The position numbers were made by a program, and so were the translations under genes. Shown piece after piece: positions 1 through 13,700 of a stretch of 64,000 bases of DNA; positions within the stretch are counted from its first letter, which is position 1, and every line of letters begins with the position of its first letter. The stretch covers positions 100,666,657 to 100,730,656 of the forward strand of contig NC_134463.1 in NCBI RefSeq assembly GCF_047948215.1. Reading direction: 5' to 3'. Source of the DNA: Lycorma delicatula. Its lineage: Eukaryota; Arthropoda; Insecta; Hemiptera; Fulgoridae. A model generated the notes under the pieces. It worked only from the letters and a program-made list of their open reading frames with translations. It was not told where the DNA came from and made no database searches.

Positions 1-3000
1 TATTCGGACAAGAAGGTAGTTTTTTTTTTTAAATCTTAGTCAAACTAAATATTTTTTGCTTAAAGCTGTGTAATATAATTGAATTTAAAATAAAAATTCA
101 TTTAAATTTAATAATATAAGGCTGGGTTTTTTTAAAACGCATTTATATTTTCAAAACACGACACTTTCTTACTACGTCAAGTATTCGGACAAGAAGGTTG
201 TTTTTTTTTTTAATTCTTACTCAAACTAAATATTTTTCTCTTAAAGATGTGTATTATAAATGAATTTAAAATAAAATAAATAAATAAAATTGATTAATAT
301 CAAGCTGGGTTTTTTTAAACCGAATTTATATTTTCAAAACACGACATATACTTACTACATCAATTATTCAGACAAGAAGGTAGTTTTTTTTTAAATCTTC
401 GTCAAACTGAATATTTTTTGCTTAAAGCTGTGTAATATAATTGAATTTAAAATAAAAATTCATTTAAATTTAATAATATAAGGCTGGGTTTTTTTAAAAC
501 GCATTTATATTTTCAAAACACGACATATACTTACTACGTCAATTATTCAGACAACAAGGTAGTTTTTTTTTAAATCTTCGTCAAACTGAATATTTTTTGC
601 TTAAAGCTGTGTAATATAATTCAATTTAAAATAAAAATTCATTTGAATTTAATAATATAAGGCTGGGTTTTTTTAAAACGCAATTATATATTCAAAACAC
701 GACATATTCTTACTACGTCAATTATTCGGACAAGAAGGTTGTTTTTTTTTTTAAATCTTACTCAAACTAAATATTTTTCTCTTAAAGATGTGTTTTATAA
801 TTGAATTTAAAATAAAAAATTAATAAAATTGATTAATATCAAGCTGGGTTTTTTTAAACCGAATTTATATTTTCTAAAACACGACATATACTTACTACGT
901 CTATTATTCGGTCAAGAAGGTAGTTTTTTTTTAAATCTTCGTCAAACTGAATATTTTTTGCTTAAAGCTGTGTAATATAATTGAATTTAAAATAAAAATT
1001 CATTTAAATTTAATAATATAAGGCTGGGTTTTTTTAAAACGCATTTATATTTTCAAAACACGACACTTTCTTACTACGTCAAGTATTCGGACAAGAAGGT
1101 TGTTTTTTTTTTTAAATCTTACTCAAACTAAATATTTTTCTCTTAAAGATGTGTATTATAAATGAATTTAAAATAAAATAAATAAATAAAATTGATTAAT
1201 ATCAAGCTGGGTTTTTTTAAACCGAATTTATATTTTCAAAACACGACATATACTTACTACATCAATTATTCAGACAAGAAGGTAGTTTTTTTTTAAATCT
1301 TCGTCAAACTGAATATTTTTTGCTTAAAGCTGTGTAATATAATTGAATTTAAAAAAAAAATTCATTTAAATTTAATAATATAAGGCTGGGTTTTTTTAAA
1401 ACGCATTTATATTTTCAAAACACGACATATACTTACTACGTCAATTATTCAGACAACAAGGTAGTTTTTTTTTAAATCTTCGTCAAACTAAATATTTTTT
1501 GCTTAAAGCTGTGTAATATAATTCAATTTAAAATAAAAATTCATTTGAATTTAATAATATAAGGCTGGGTTTTTTTAAAACGCATTTATATTTTCAAAAC
1601 ACGACACTTTCTTACTACGTCAAGTATTCGGACAAGAAGGTTGTTTTTTTTTTTAAATCTTACTCAAACTAAATATTTTTCTCTTAAAGATGTGTATTAT
1701 AAATGAATTTAAAATAAAATAAATAAATAAAATTGATTAATATCAAGCTGGGTTTTTTTAAACCGAATTTATATTTTCAATACACGACATATACTTACTT
1801 CGTCAATTATTCAGACAAGAAGGTAGTTTTTTTTTAAATATTCGTCAAACTGAATATTTTTTGCTTAAAGCTGTGTAATATAATTCAATTTAAAATAAAA
1901 ATTCATTTGAATTTAATAATATAAGGCTGGGTTTTTTTAAAACGCAATTATATATTCAAAACACGACATATTCTTACTACGTCAATTATTCGGACAACAA
2001 GGTAGTTTTTTTTTAAATCTTCATCAAACTGAATATTTTTTGCTTAAAGCTGTGTAATATAATTGAATTTTAAATAAAAATTCCTTTAAGTTTAATAATA
2101 TAAGGCTGGGTTTTTTAAAACGCATTTATATTTTCAAAACACGACATATTGTCACTACGTAAATTATTCAGACAAGAAGGTAGTTTTTTTTTTTAAATCT
2201 TAGTCAAACTAAATATTTTTCTCTTAAAGATGTGTATTATAATTGAATTGAAAATAAAAAATTAAAAAAATTGATTAATATTAAGCTGGGTTTTTTTAAA
2301 CCGAATTTATATTTTCAAAACAGGACATATACTTACTACGTCAATTATTCGGACAAGAAGGTAGTTTTTTTTTTTAAATCTTAGTCAAACTAAATATTTT
2401 TCTCTTAAAGATGTGTATTATAAATGAATTTAAAATAAAATAAATAAATAAAATTGATTAATATCAAGCTGGGTTTTTTTAAACCGAATTTATATTTTCA
2501 AAACACGACATATACTTACTACATCAATTATTCAGACAAGAAGGTAGTTTTTTTTTAAATCTTCGTCAAACTGAATATTTTTTGCTTAAAGCTGTGTAAT
2601 ATAATTGAATTTAAAATAAAAATTCATTTAAATTTAATAATATAAGGCTGGGTTTTTTTAAAACGCATTTATATTTTCAAAACACGACATATACTTACTA
2701 CGTCAATTATTCAGACAACAAGGTAGTTTTTTTTTAAATCTTCGTCAAACTGAATATTTTTTGCTTAAAGCTGGGTAATATAATTCAATTTAAAATAATA
2801 ATTCATTTAAATTTAATAATATAAGGCTGGGTTTTTTTAAAACGCAATTATATATTCAAAACACGACATATACTTACTACGTCAATTATTCGGACAAGAA
2901 GGTAGTTTTTTTAAATCTTCGTCAAACTGAATATTTTTTGCTTAAAGATGTGTGATATAATTGAATTTAAAATAAAAATTCATTTAAATTTAATAATATT

Positions 3001-4489
3001 AGGCTGGGTTTTTTTAAAACGCAATTATATTTTCAAAACATTACTTATTCTTACTATGTCAATTATTCGGACAAGTAGGTAGGTTTTTTTTTTAAATCTT
3101 AGTCAAACTAAATATTTTTCTCTTAAAGATGTGTATTATAATTGAATTTAAAATAAAAAATTAATAAAATTGATTAATATCAAGCTGGGTTTTTTTAAAC
3201 CGAATTTATATTTTCTAAAACAGGACATATACTTACTACGTCTATTATTCGGTCAAGAAGGTAGTTTTTTTTTAAATCTTTGTCAAACTGAATATTTTTT
3301 GCTTAAAACTGTGTAATATAATTGAATTTAAAATAAAAATTCATTTAAATTTAATAATATTAGGCTGGGTTTTTTTAAAACGCAATTATATTTTCAAAAC
3401 ATTACATATTCTTACTACGTCAATTATTCGGACAAGAAGGTAGGTTTTTTTTTTAAATCTTAGTCAAACTAAATATTTTTCTCTTAAAGATGTGTATTAT
3501 AATTGAATTTAAAATAAAAAATTAATAAAATTGATTAATATCAAGCTGGGTTTTTTTAAACCGAATTTATATTTTCTAAAACAGGACATATACTTACTAC
3601 GTCTATTATTCGGTCAAGGAGGTAGTTTTTTTTTAAATCTTCTTCAAACTGAATATTTTTTGCTTAAAGCTGTGTAATATAATTGAACTTAAAATAAAAA
3701 TTCATTTAAATTTAATAATATTAGGCTGGGTTTTTTTAAAACGCAATTATATTTTCAAAACATTACATATTCTTACTACGTCAATTATTCGGACAAGAAG
3801 GTAGGTTTTTTTTTTAAATCTTAGTCAAACTAAATATTTTTCTCTTAAAGATGTGTATTATAATTGAATTTAAAATAAAAAATTAATAAAATTGATTAAT
3901 ATCAAGCTGGGTTTTTTTAAACCGAATTTATATTTTCTAAAAGAGGACATATACTTACTACGTCTATTATTCGGTCAAGAAGGTAGTTTTTTTTTAAATC
4001 TTTGTCAAACTGAATATTTTTTGCTTAAAGCTGTGTAATATAATTGAATTTAAAATAAAAATTCATTTAAATTTAATAATATAAGGCTGGGTTTTTTTAA
4101 AACGCATTTATATTTTCAAAACACGACATATACTTACTACGTCAATTATTCGGACAAGAAGGTAGTTTTTTTTTAAATCTTCATCAAACTGAATATTTTT
4201 TGCTTAAAGCTGTGTAATATAATTGAACTTAAAATAAAAATTCCTTAAAATTTAATAATATAAGGCTGGGTTTTTTTAAAACGCATTATATTTTCAAAAC
4301 ACGACATATTGTTACTACGTCAATTATTCAGACAAGAAGGTAGTTTTTTTTTTCAAATCTTAGTCAAACTAAATATTTTTCTCTTAAAGATGTGTATTAT
4401 AATTGAATTTAAAATAAAAAATTAATAAAATTGATTAATATCAAGCTGGGTTTTTTTAAAACGCATTTATATTTTCAAAACACGACTTA

Positions 4490-7400
4490 TTCTTACTACG
4501 TCAATTATTCGGACAAGAAGGTAGTTTTTTTTTTTCTTAGTCAAACTAAATATTTTTCTCTTAAAGATGTGTATTATAAATGAATTTAAAATAAAATAAA
4601 TAAATAAAATTGATTAATATCAAGCTGGGTTTTTTTAAACCGATTTTATATTTTCAAAACACGACATATACTTACTACGTCAATTATTCGGACAAGAAGG
4701 TAGTTTTTTTTTAAATCTTCGTCAAACTGAATATTTTTTGCTTAAAGCTGTGTAATATAATTGAATTTAAAATAAAAATTCATTTAAATTTAATAATATA
4801 AGGCTGGGTTTTTTTAAAACGCATTTATATTTTCAAAACACGACATATACTTACTACGTCAATTATTCGGACAAGAAGGTAGTTTTTTTTTAAATCTTCA
4901 TCAAACTGAATATTTTTTGCTTAAAGCTGTGTAATATAATTGAACTTAAAATAAAAATTCCTTAAAATTTAATAATATAAGGCTGGGTTTTTTTAAAACG
5001 CATTATATTTTCAAAACACGACATATTGTTACTACGTCAATTATTCAGACAAGAAGGTAGTTTTTTTTTTCAAATCTTAGTCAAACTAAATATTTTTCTC
5101 TTAAAGATGTGTATTATAATTGAATTTAAAATAAAAAATTAATAAAATTGATTAATATCAAGCTGGGTTTTTTTAAAACGCATTTATATTTTCAAAACAC
5201 GACTTATTCTTACTACGTCAATTATTCGGACAAGAAGGTAGTTTTTTTAAATCTTCGTCAAACTGAATATTTTTTGCTTAAAGATGTGTGATATAATTGA
5301 ATTTAAAATAAAAATTCATTTAAATTTAATAATATTAGGCTGGGTTTTTTTAAAACGCAATTATATTTTCAAAACATTACATATTCTTACTACGTCAATT
5401 ATTCGGACAAGAAGGTAGGTTTTTTTTTTTAAATCTTAGTCAAACTAAATATTTTTCTATTAAAGATGTGTATTATAATTGAATTTAAAATAAAAAATTA
5501 ATAAAATTGATTAATATCAAGCTGGGTTTTTTTAAACCGAATTTATATTTTCTAAAACAGGACATATACTTACTACGTCTATTATTCGGTCAAGAAGGTA
5601 GTTTTTTTTTGAATCTTTGTCAAACTGAATATTTTTTGCTTAAAGCTGTGTAATATAATTGAATTTAAAATAAAAATTCATTTAAATTTAATAATATTAG
5701 GCTGGGTTTTTTTAAAACGCAATTATATTTTCAAAACATTACATATTCTTACTACGTCAATTATTCGGACAAGAAGGTAGGTTTTTTTTTTAAATCTTAG
5801 TCAAACTAAATATTTTTCTCTTAAAGATGTGTATTATAATTGAATTTAAAATAAAAAATTAATAAAATTGATTAATATCAAGCTGGGTTTTTTTAAACCG
5901 AATTTATATTTTCTAAAAGAGGACATATACTTACTACGTCTATTATTCGGTCAAGAAGGTAGTTTTTTTTTAAATCTTTGTCAAACTGAATATTTTTTGC
6001 TTAAAGCTGTGTAATATAATTGAATTTAAAATAAAAATTCATTTAAATTTAATAATATAAGGCTGGGTTTTTTTAAAACGCATTTATATTTTCAAAACAC
6101 GACATATACTTACTACGTCAATTATTCGGACAAGAAGGTAGTTTTTTTTTAAATCTTCATCAAACTGAATATTTTTTGCTTAAAGCTGTGTAATATAATT
6201 GAACTTAAAATAAAAATTCCTTAAAATTTAATAATATAAGGCTGGGTTTTTTTAAAACGCATTATATTTTCAAAACACGACATATTGTTACTACGTCAAT
6301 TATTCAGACAAGAAGGTAGTTTTTTTTTTCAAATCTTAGTCAAACTAAATATTTTTCTCTTAAAGATGTGTATTATAATTGAATTTAAAATAAAAAATTA
6401 ATAAAATTGATTAATATCAAGCTGGGTTTTTTTAAAACGCATTTATATTTTCAAAACACGACTTATTCTTACTACGTCAATTATTCGGACAAGAAGGTAG
6501 TTTTTTTTTTTCTTAGTCAAACTAAATATTTTTCTCTTAAAGATGTGTATTATAAATGAATTTAAAATAAAATAAATAAATAAAATTGATTAATATCAAG
6601 CTGGGTTTTTTTAAACCGATTTTATATTTTCAAAACACGACATATACTTACTACGTCAATTATTCGGACAAGAAGGTAGTTTTTTTAAATCTTTGTCAAA
6701 CTGAATATTTTTTGCTTAAAGATGTGTGATATAATTGAATTTAAAATAAAAATTCATTTAAATTTAATAATATTAGGCTGGGTTTTTTTAAAACGCAATT
6801 ATATTTTCAAAACATTACATATTCTTACTACGTCAATTATTCGGACAAGAAGGTAGGTTTTTTTTTTTTAAATCTTAGTCAAACTAAATATTTTTCTATT
6901 AAAGATGTGTATTATAATTGAATTTAAAATAAAAAATTAATAAAATTGATTAATATCAAGCTGGGTTTTTTTAAACCGAATTTATATTTTCTAAAACAGG
7001 ACATATACTTACTACGTCTATTATTCGGTCAAGAAGGTAGTTTTTTTTGAATCTTTGTCAAACTGAATATTTTTTGCTTAAAGCTGTGTAATATAATTGA
7101 ATTTAAAATAAAAATTCATTTAAATTTAATAATATTAGGCTGGGTTTTTTTAAAACGCAATTATATTTTCAAAACATTACATATTCTTACTACGTCAATT
7201 ATTCGGACAAGAAGGTAGTTTTTTTTTTTAAATCTTAGTCAAACTGAATATTTTTCTGTTAAAGATGTGTTTTATAATTGAATTTAAAATAATAAATTAA
7301 TAAAATTGATTAATATCAACCTGGGTTTTTTTAAACCGAATTTATATTTTCAAAACATTACATATTCTTACTACGTCAATTATTCGGACAAGAAGGTAGT

Positions 7401-8650
7401 TTTTTTAAAATCTTCATTAAACTGAATATTTTTTGCTTAAAGCTGTGTAATATAATTGAACTTAAAATAAAAATTCCTTAAAATTTAATAATATAAGGCT
7501 GGGTTTTTTTAAAACGCATTATATTTTCAAAACACGACATATTGTTACTACGTCAATTATTCAGACAAGAAGGTAGTTTTTTTTTCAAATCTTAGTCAAA
7601 CTAAATATTTTTCTCTTAAAGATGTGTATTATAATTGAATTTAAAATAAAAAATTAATAAAATTGATTAATATCAAGCTGGGTTTTTTTAAAACGCATTT
7701 ATATTTTCAAAACACGACTTATTCTTACTACGTCAATTATTCGGACAAGAAGGTAGTTTTTTTTTAAATCTTCATCAAACTGAATATTTTTTGCTTAAAG
7801 CTGTGTAATATAATTGAACTTAAAATAAAAATTCCCTAAAATTTAATAATATAAGGCTCGGTTTTTTTAAAACGCATTATATTTTCAAAACACGACATAT
7901 ACTTACTACGTCAATTATTCGGACAAGAAGGTAGTTTTTTTTTAAATCTTCGTCAAACTGAATATTTTTTGCTTAAAGCTGTGTAATATAATTGAATTTA
8001 AAATAAAAATTCATTTAAATTTAATAATATAAGGCTGGGTTTTTTTAAAACGCATTTATATTTTCAAAACACGACATATACTTACTACGTCAATTATTCG
8101 GACAAGAAGGTAGTTTTTTTTTAAATCTTCATCAAACTGAATATTTTTTGCTTAAAGCTGTGTAATATAATTGAACTTAAAATAAAAATTCCTTAAAATT
8201 TAATAATATAAGGCTGGGTTTTTTTAAAACGCATTATATTTTCAAAACACGACATATTGTTACTACGTCAATTATTCAGACAAGAAGGTAGTTTTTTTTT
8301 TCAAATCTTAGTCAAACTAAATATTTTTCTCTTAAAGATGTGTATTATAATTGAATTTAAAATAAAAAATTAATAAAATTGATTAATATCAAGCTGGGTT
8401 TTTTTAAAACGCATTTATATTTTCAAAACACGACTTATTCTTACTACGTCAATTATTCGGACAAGAAGGTAGTTTTTTTTTTTCTTAGTCAAACTAAATA
8501 TTTTTCTCTTAAAGATGTGTATTATAAATGAATTTAAAATAAAATAAATAAATAAAATTGATTAATATCAAGCTGGGTTTTTTTAAACCGATTTTATATT
8601 TTCAAAACACGACATATACTTACTACGTCAATTATTCGGACAAGAAGGTA
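4490..8650 (+). repeat. Higher-order repeat block of the satellite (period ~1.97 kb)
   Basis: Rare variants recur together at near-constant distance. A monomer lacking AAAT after the T-tract (T-tract running straight into CTTAGTCAAAC) occurs near 4535, 6512 and 8483, spaced about 1.97 kb or 11 monomers. The neighbouring class-A monomer with GAACTTAAAATAAAAATTCC occurs near 4220, 4940, 6200 and 8180. Flanking monomers repeat in the same order, so multi-monomer blocks were amplified as units. Confidence 0.85.
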
Positions 8651-10789
8651 GTTTTTTTAAATCTTCGTCAAACTGAATATTTTTTGCTTAAAGATGTGTG
8701 ATATAATTGAATTTAAAATAAAAATTCATTTAAATTTAATAATATTAGGCTGGGTTTTTTTAAAACGCAATTATATTTTCAAAACATTACATATTCTTAC
8801 TACGTCAATTATTCGGACAAGAAGGTAGGTTTTTTTTTTTAAATCTTAGTCAAACTAAATATTTTTCTCTTAAAGATGTGTATTATAATTGAATTTAAAA
8901 TAAAAAATTAATAAAATTGATTAATATCAAGCTGGGTTTTTTTAAACCGAATTTATATTTTCTAAAACAGGACATATACTTACTACGTCTATTATTCGGT
9001 CAAGAATGTAGTTTTTTTTTCAATCTTTTTATCAAACTGAATATTTTTTGCTTAAAGCTGTGTAATATAATTGAATTTAAAATAAAAATTCATTTAAATT
9101 TAATAATATTAGGCTGGGTTTTTTTAAAACGCAATTATATTTTCAAAACATTACATATTCTTACTACGTCAATTATTCGGACAAGAAGGTAGTTTTTTTT
9201 TTTAAATCTTAGTCAAACTGAATATTTTTCTGTTAAAGATGTGTTTTATAATTGAATTTAAAATAAAAAATTAATAAAATTGATTAATATCAAGCTGGGT
9301 TTTATTAAACCGAATTTATATTTTCAAAACATTACATATTCTTACTACGTCAATTATTCGGACAAGAAGGTAGTTTTTTTAAAATCTTCATTAAACTGAA
9401 TATTTTTTGCTTAAAGCTGTGTAATATAATTGAACTTAAAATAAAAATTCCTTTAAATTTAATAATATAAGGCTGGGTTTTTTTAAAACGCAATTATATT
9501 TTCAAAACATTACATATTGTTACTACGTCAATTATTCAGACAAGAAGGTAGTTTTTTTTTTAAATCTTAGTCAAACTACATATTTTTCTCTTAAAGATGT
9601 GTATTATAATTGAATTTAAAATAAAAAATTAATAAAATTGATTAATATCAAGCTGGGTTTTTTTAAACCGAATTTATATTTTCTAAAACACGACATATAC
9701 TTACTACGTCTATTATTCGGTCAAGAAGGTAGTTTTTATTTTAAATCTTCGTCAAACTGAATATATTTTGCTTAAAGCTGTGTAATATAATTGAATTTAA
9801 AATAAAAATTCTTTTAAATTTAATAATATAAGGCTGGGTTTTTTTAAAACGCATTTATATTTTCAAAACACGACACTTTCTTACTACGTCAAGTATTCGG
9901 ACAAGAAGGTTGTTTTTTTTTTTAAATCTTACTCAAACTAAATATTTTTCTCTTAAAGATGTGTATTATAAATGAATTTAAAATAAAATAAATAAATAAA
10001 ATTGATTAATATCAAGCTGGGTTTTTTTAAACCGAATTTATATTTTCAAAACACGACATATACTTACTACATCAATTATTCAGACAAGAAGGTAGTTTTT
10101 TTTTAAATCTTCGTCAAACTGAATATTTTTTGCATAAAGCTGTGTAATATAATTGAATTTAAAATAAAAATTCATTTAAATTTAATAATATAAGGCTGGG
10201 TTTTTTTAAAACGCATTTATATTTTCAAAACACGACATATACTTACTACGTCAATTATTCAGACAACAAGGTAGTTTTTTTTTAAATCTTCGTCAAACTG
10301 AATATTTTTTGCTTAAAGCTGTGTAATATAATTCAATTTAAAATAAAAATTCATTTGAATTTAATAATATAAGGCTGGGTTTTTTTAAAACGCAATTATA
10401 TATTCAAAACACGACATATTCTTACTACGTCAATTATTCGGACAACAAGGTAGTTTTTTTTTTTAAATCTTAGTCAAACTAAATATTTTTCTCTTAAAGA
10501 TGTGTATTATAATTGAATTTAAAATAAAAAATTAATAAAATGGATTAATATCAAACTGGGTTTTTTTAAACCGAATTTATATTTTCAAAACACGACATAT
10601 TCTTACTACGTCAATTATTCGGACAAGAAGGTAGTTTTTTTTTAAATCTTCGTCAAATTGAATATTTTTTGCTTAAAGCTGTGTAATATAATTGAATTTA
10701 AAATAAAAATTCATTTAAATTTAATAATATAAGGCTGGGTTTTTTTAAAACGCATTTATATTTTCAAATCACGACATATACTTACTACG

Positions 10790-13700
10790 TCAATTAGTCG
10801 GACAAGAAGGTAGTTTTTTTTTAAATCTTCATCAAACTGAATATTTTTTGCTTAAAGCTGTGTAATATAATTGAATTTAAAATAAAAATTCCTTTAAGTT
10901 TAATAATATAAGGCTGGGTTTTTTAAAACGCATTTATATTTTCAAAACACGACATATTGTCACTACGTAAATTATTCAGACAAGAAGGTAGTTTTTTTTT
11001 TTAAATCTTAGTCAAACTAAATATTTTTCTCTTACAGATGTGTATTATAATTGAATTGAAAATAAAAAATTAAAAAAATTGATTAATATTAAGCTGGGTT
11101 TTTTTAAACCGAATTTATATTTTCAAAACACGACATATTCTTACTACGTCAATTATTCGGACAAGAAGGTAGTTTTTTTTTTTAAATCTTAGTCAAACTA
11201 AATATTTTTCTCTTAAAGATGTGTATTATTATTGAATTTAAAATAAAAAATTAATAAAATTGATTAATGTCAAGCTGGGTTTTTTAAACCGAATTTATAT
11301 TTTCAAAACAGGACATATACTTACTACGTCAATTATTAGGACAAGAAGGTAGTTTTTTTTTAAATCTTCGTCAAATTGAATATTTTTTGCTTAAAGCTGT
11401 GTAATATAATTGAATTTAAAATAAAAATTCATTTAAATTTAATAATATAAGGCTGGGTTTTTTAAAACGCATTTATATTTTCAAAACACGACACTTTCTT
11501 ACTACGTCAAGTATTCGGACAAGAAGGTTGTTTTTTTTTTTAATCTTACTCAAACTAAATATTTTTCTCTTAAAGATGTGTATTATAAATGAATTTAAAA
11601 TAAAATAAATAAATAAAATTGATTAATGTCAAGCTGGGTTTTTTTAAACCGAATTTATATTTTCAAAACAGGACATATACTTACTACGTCAATTATTAGG
11701 ACAAGAAGGTAGTTTTTTTTTAAATCTTCGCCAAATTGAATATTTTTTGCTTAAAGCTGTGTAATATAATTGAATTTAAAATAAAAATTCATTTAAATTT
11801 AATAATATAAGGCTGGGTTTTTTTAAAACGCATTTATATTTTCAAAACACGACACTTTCTTACTACGTCAAGTATTCGGACAAGAAGGTTGTTTTTTTTT
11901 TTAAATCTTACTCAAACTAAATATTTTTCTCTTAAAGATGTGTATTATAAATGAATTTAAAATAAAATAAATAAATAAAATTGATTAATATCAAGCTGGG
12001 TTTTTTTAAACCGAATTTATATTTTCAAAACACGACATATACTTACTACATCAATTATTCAGACAAGAAGGTAGTTTTTTTTTAAATCTTCGTCAAACTG
12101 AATATTTCTTGCTTAAAGCTGTGTAATATAGCTGAATTTAAAATAAAAATTCATTTAAATTTAATAATATAAGGCTGGGTTTTTTTAAAACGCATTTATA
12201 TTTTCAAAACACGACATATACTTACTACGTCAATTATTCAGACAACAAGGTAGTTTTTTTTTAAATCTTCGTCAAACTGAATATTTTTTGCTTAAAGCTG
12301 TGTAATATAATTCAATTTAAAATAAAAATTCATTTGAATTTAATAATATAAGGCTGGGTTTTTTTAAAACGCAATTATATATTCAAAACACGACATATTC
12401 TTACTACGTCAATTATTCGGACAAGAAGGTTGTTTTTTTTTTTAAATCTTACTCAAACTAAATATTTTTCTCTTAAAGATGTGTATTATAATTGAATTGA
12501 AAATAAAAAATTAAAAAAATTGATTAATATTAAGCTGGGTTTTTTTAAACCGAATTTATATTTTCAAAACACGACATATTCTTACTACGTCAATTATTCG
12601 GACAAGAAGGTAGTTTTTTTTTTTAAATCTTAGTCAAACTAAATATTTTTCTCTTAAAGATGTGTTTTATAATTGAATTTAAAATAAAATAAATAAATAA
12701 AATTGATTAATATCAAGCTGGGTTTTTTTAAACCGAATTTATATTTTCAAAACACGACATATACTTACTACATCAATTATTCAGACAAGAAGGTAGTTTT
12801 TTTTTAAATCTTCGTCAAACTGAATATTTTTTGCTTAAAGCTGTGTAATATAATTGAATTTAAAATAAAAATTCCTTTAAGTTTAATAATATAAGGCTGG
12901 GTTTTTTAAAACGCATTTATATTTTCAAAACACGACATATTGTCACTACGTAAATTATTCAGACAAGAAGGTAGTTTTTTTTTTTAAATCTTAGTCAAAC
13001 TAAATATTTTTCTCTTAAAGATGTGTATTATAATTGAATTGAAAATAAAAAATTAAAAAAATTGATTAATATTAAGCTGGGTTTTTTTAAACCGAATTTA
13101 TATTTTCAAAACACGACATATTCTTACTACGTCAATTATTCGGACAAGAAGGTAGTTTTTTTTTTTAAATCTTAGTCAAACTAAATATTTTTCTCTTAAA
13201 GATGTGTATTATTATTGAATTTAAAATAAAAAATTAATAAAATTGATTAATGTCAAGCTGGGTTTTTTTAAACCGAATTTATATTTTCAAAACAGGACAT
13301 ATACTTACTACGTCAATTATTAGGACAAGAAGGTAGTTTTTTTTTAAATCTTCGTCAAATTGAATATTTTTTGCTTAAAGCTGTGTAATATAATTGAATT
13401 TAAAATAAAAATTCATTTAAATTTAATAATATAAGGCTGGGTTTTTTAAAACGCATTTATATTTTCAAAACACGACACTTTCTTACTACGTCAAGTATTC
13501 GGACAAGAAGGTTGTTTTTTTTTTTAAATCTTACTCAAACTAAATATTTTTCTCTTAAAGATGTGTATTATAAATGAATTTAAAATAAAATAAATAAATA
13601 AAATTGATTAATGTCAAGCTGGGTTTTTTTAAACCGAATTTATATTTTCAAAACAGGACATATACTTACTACGTCAATTATTAGGACAAGAAGGTAGTTT

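Noticed and set aside
8917..9192. 91-codon plus-strand open frame inside the satellite
   Set aside because: It spans one and a half monomers and exists only because stops were lost in one repeat variant; composition is Phe/Leu/Ile/Lys-rich and it recurs nowhere as a protein.
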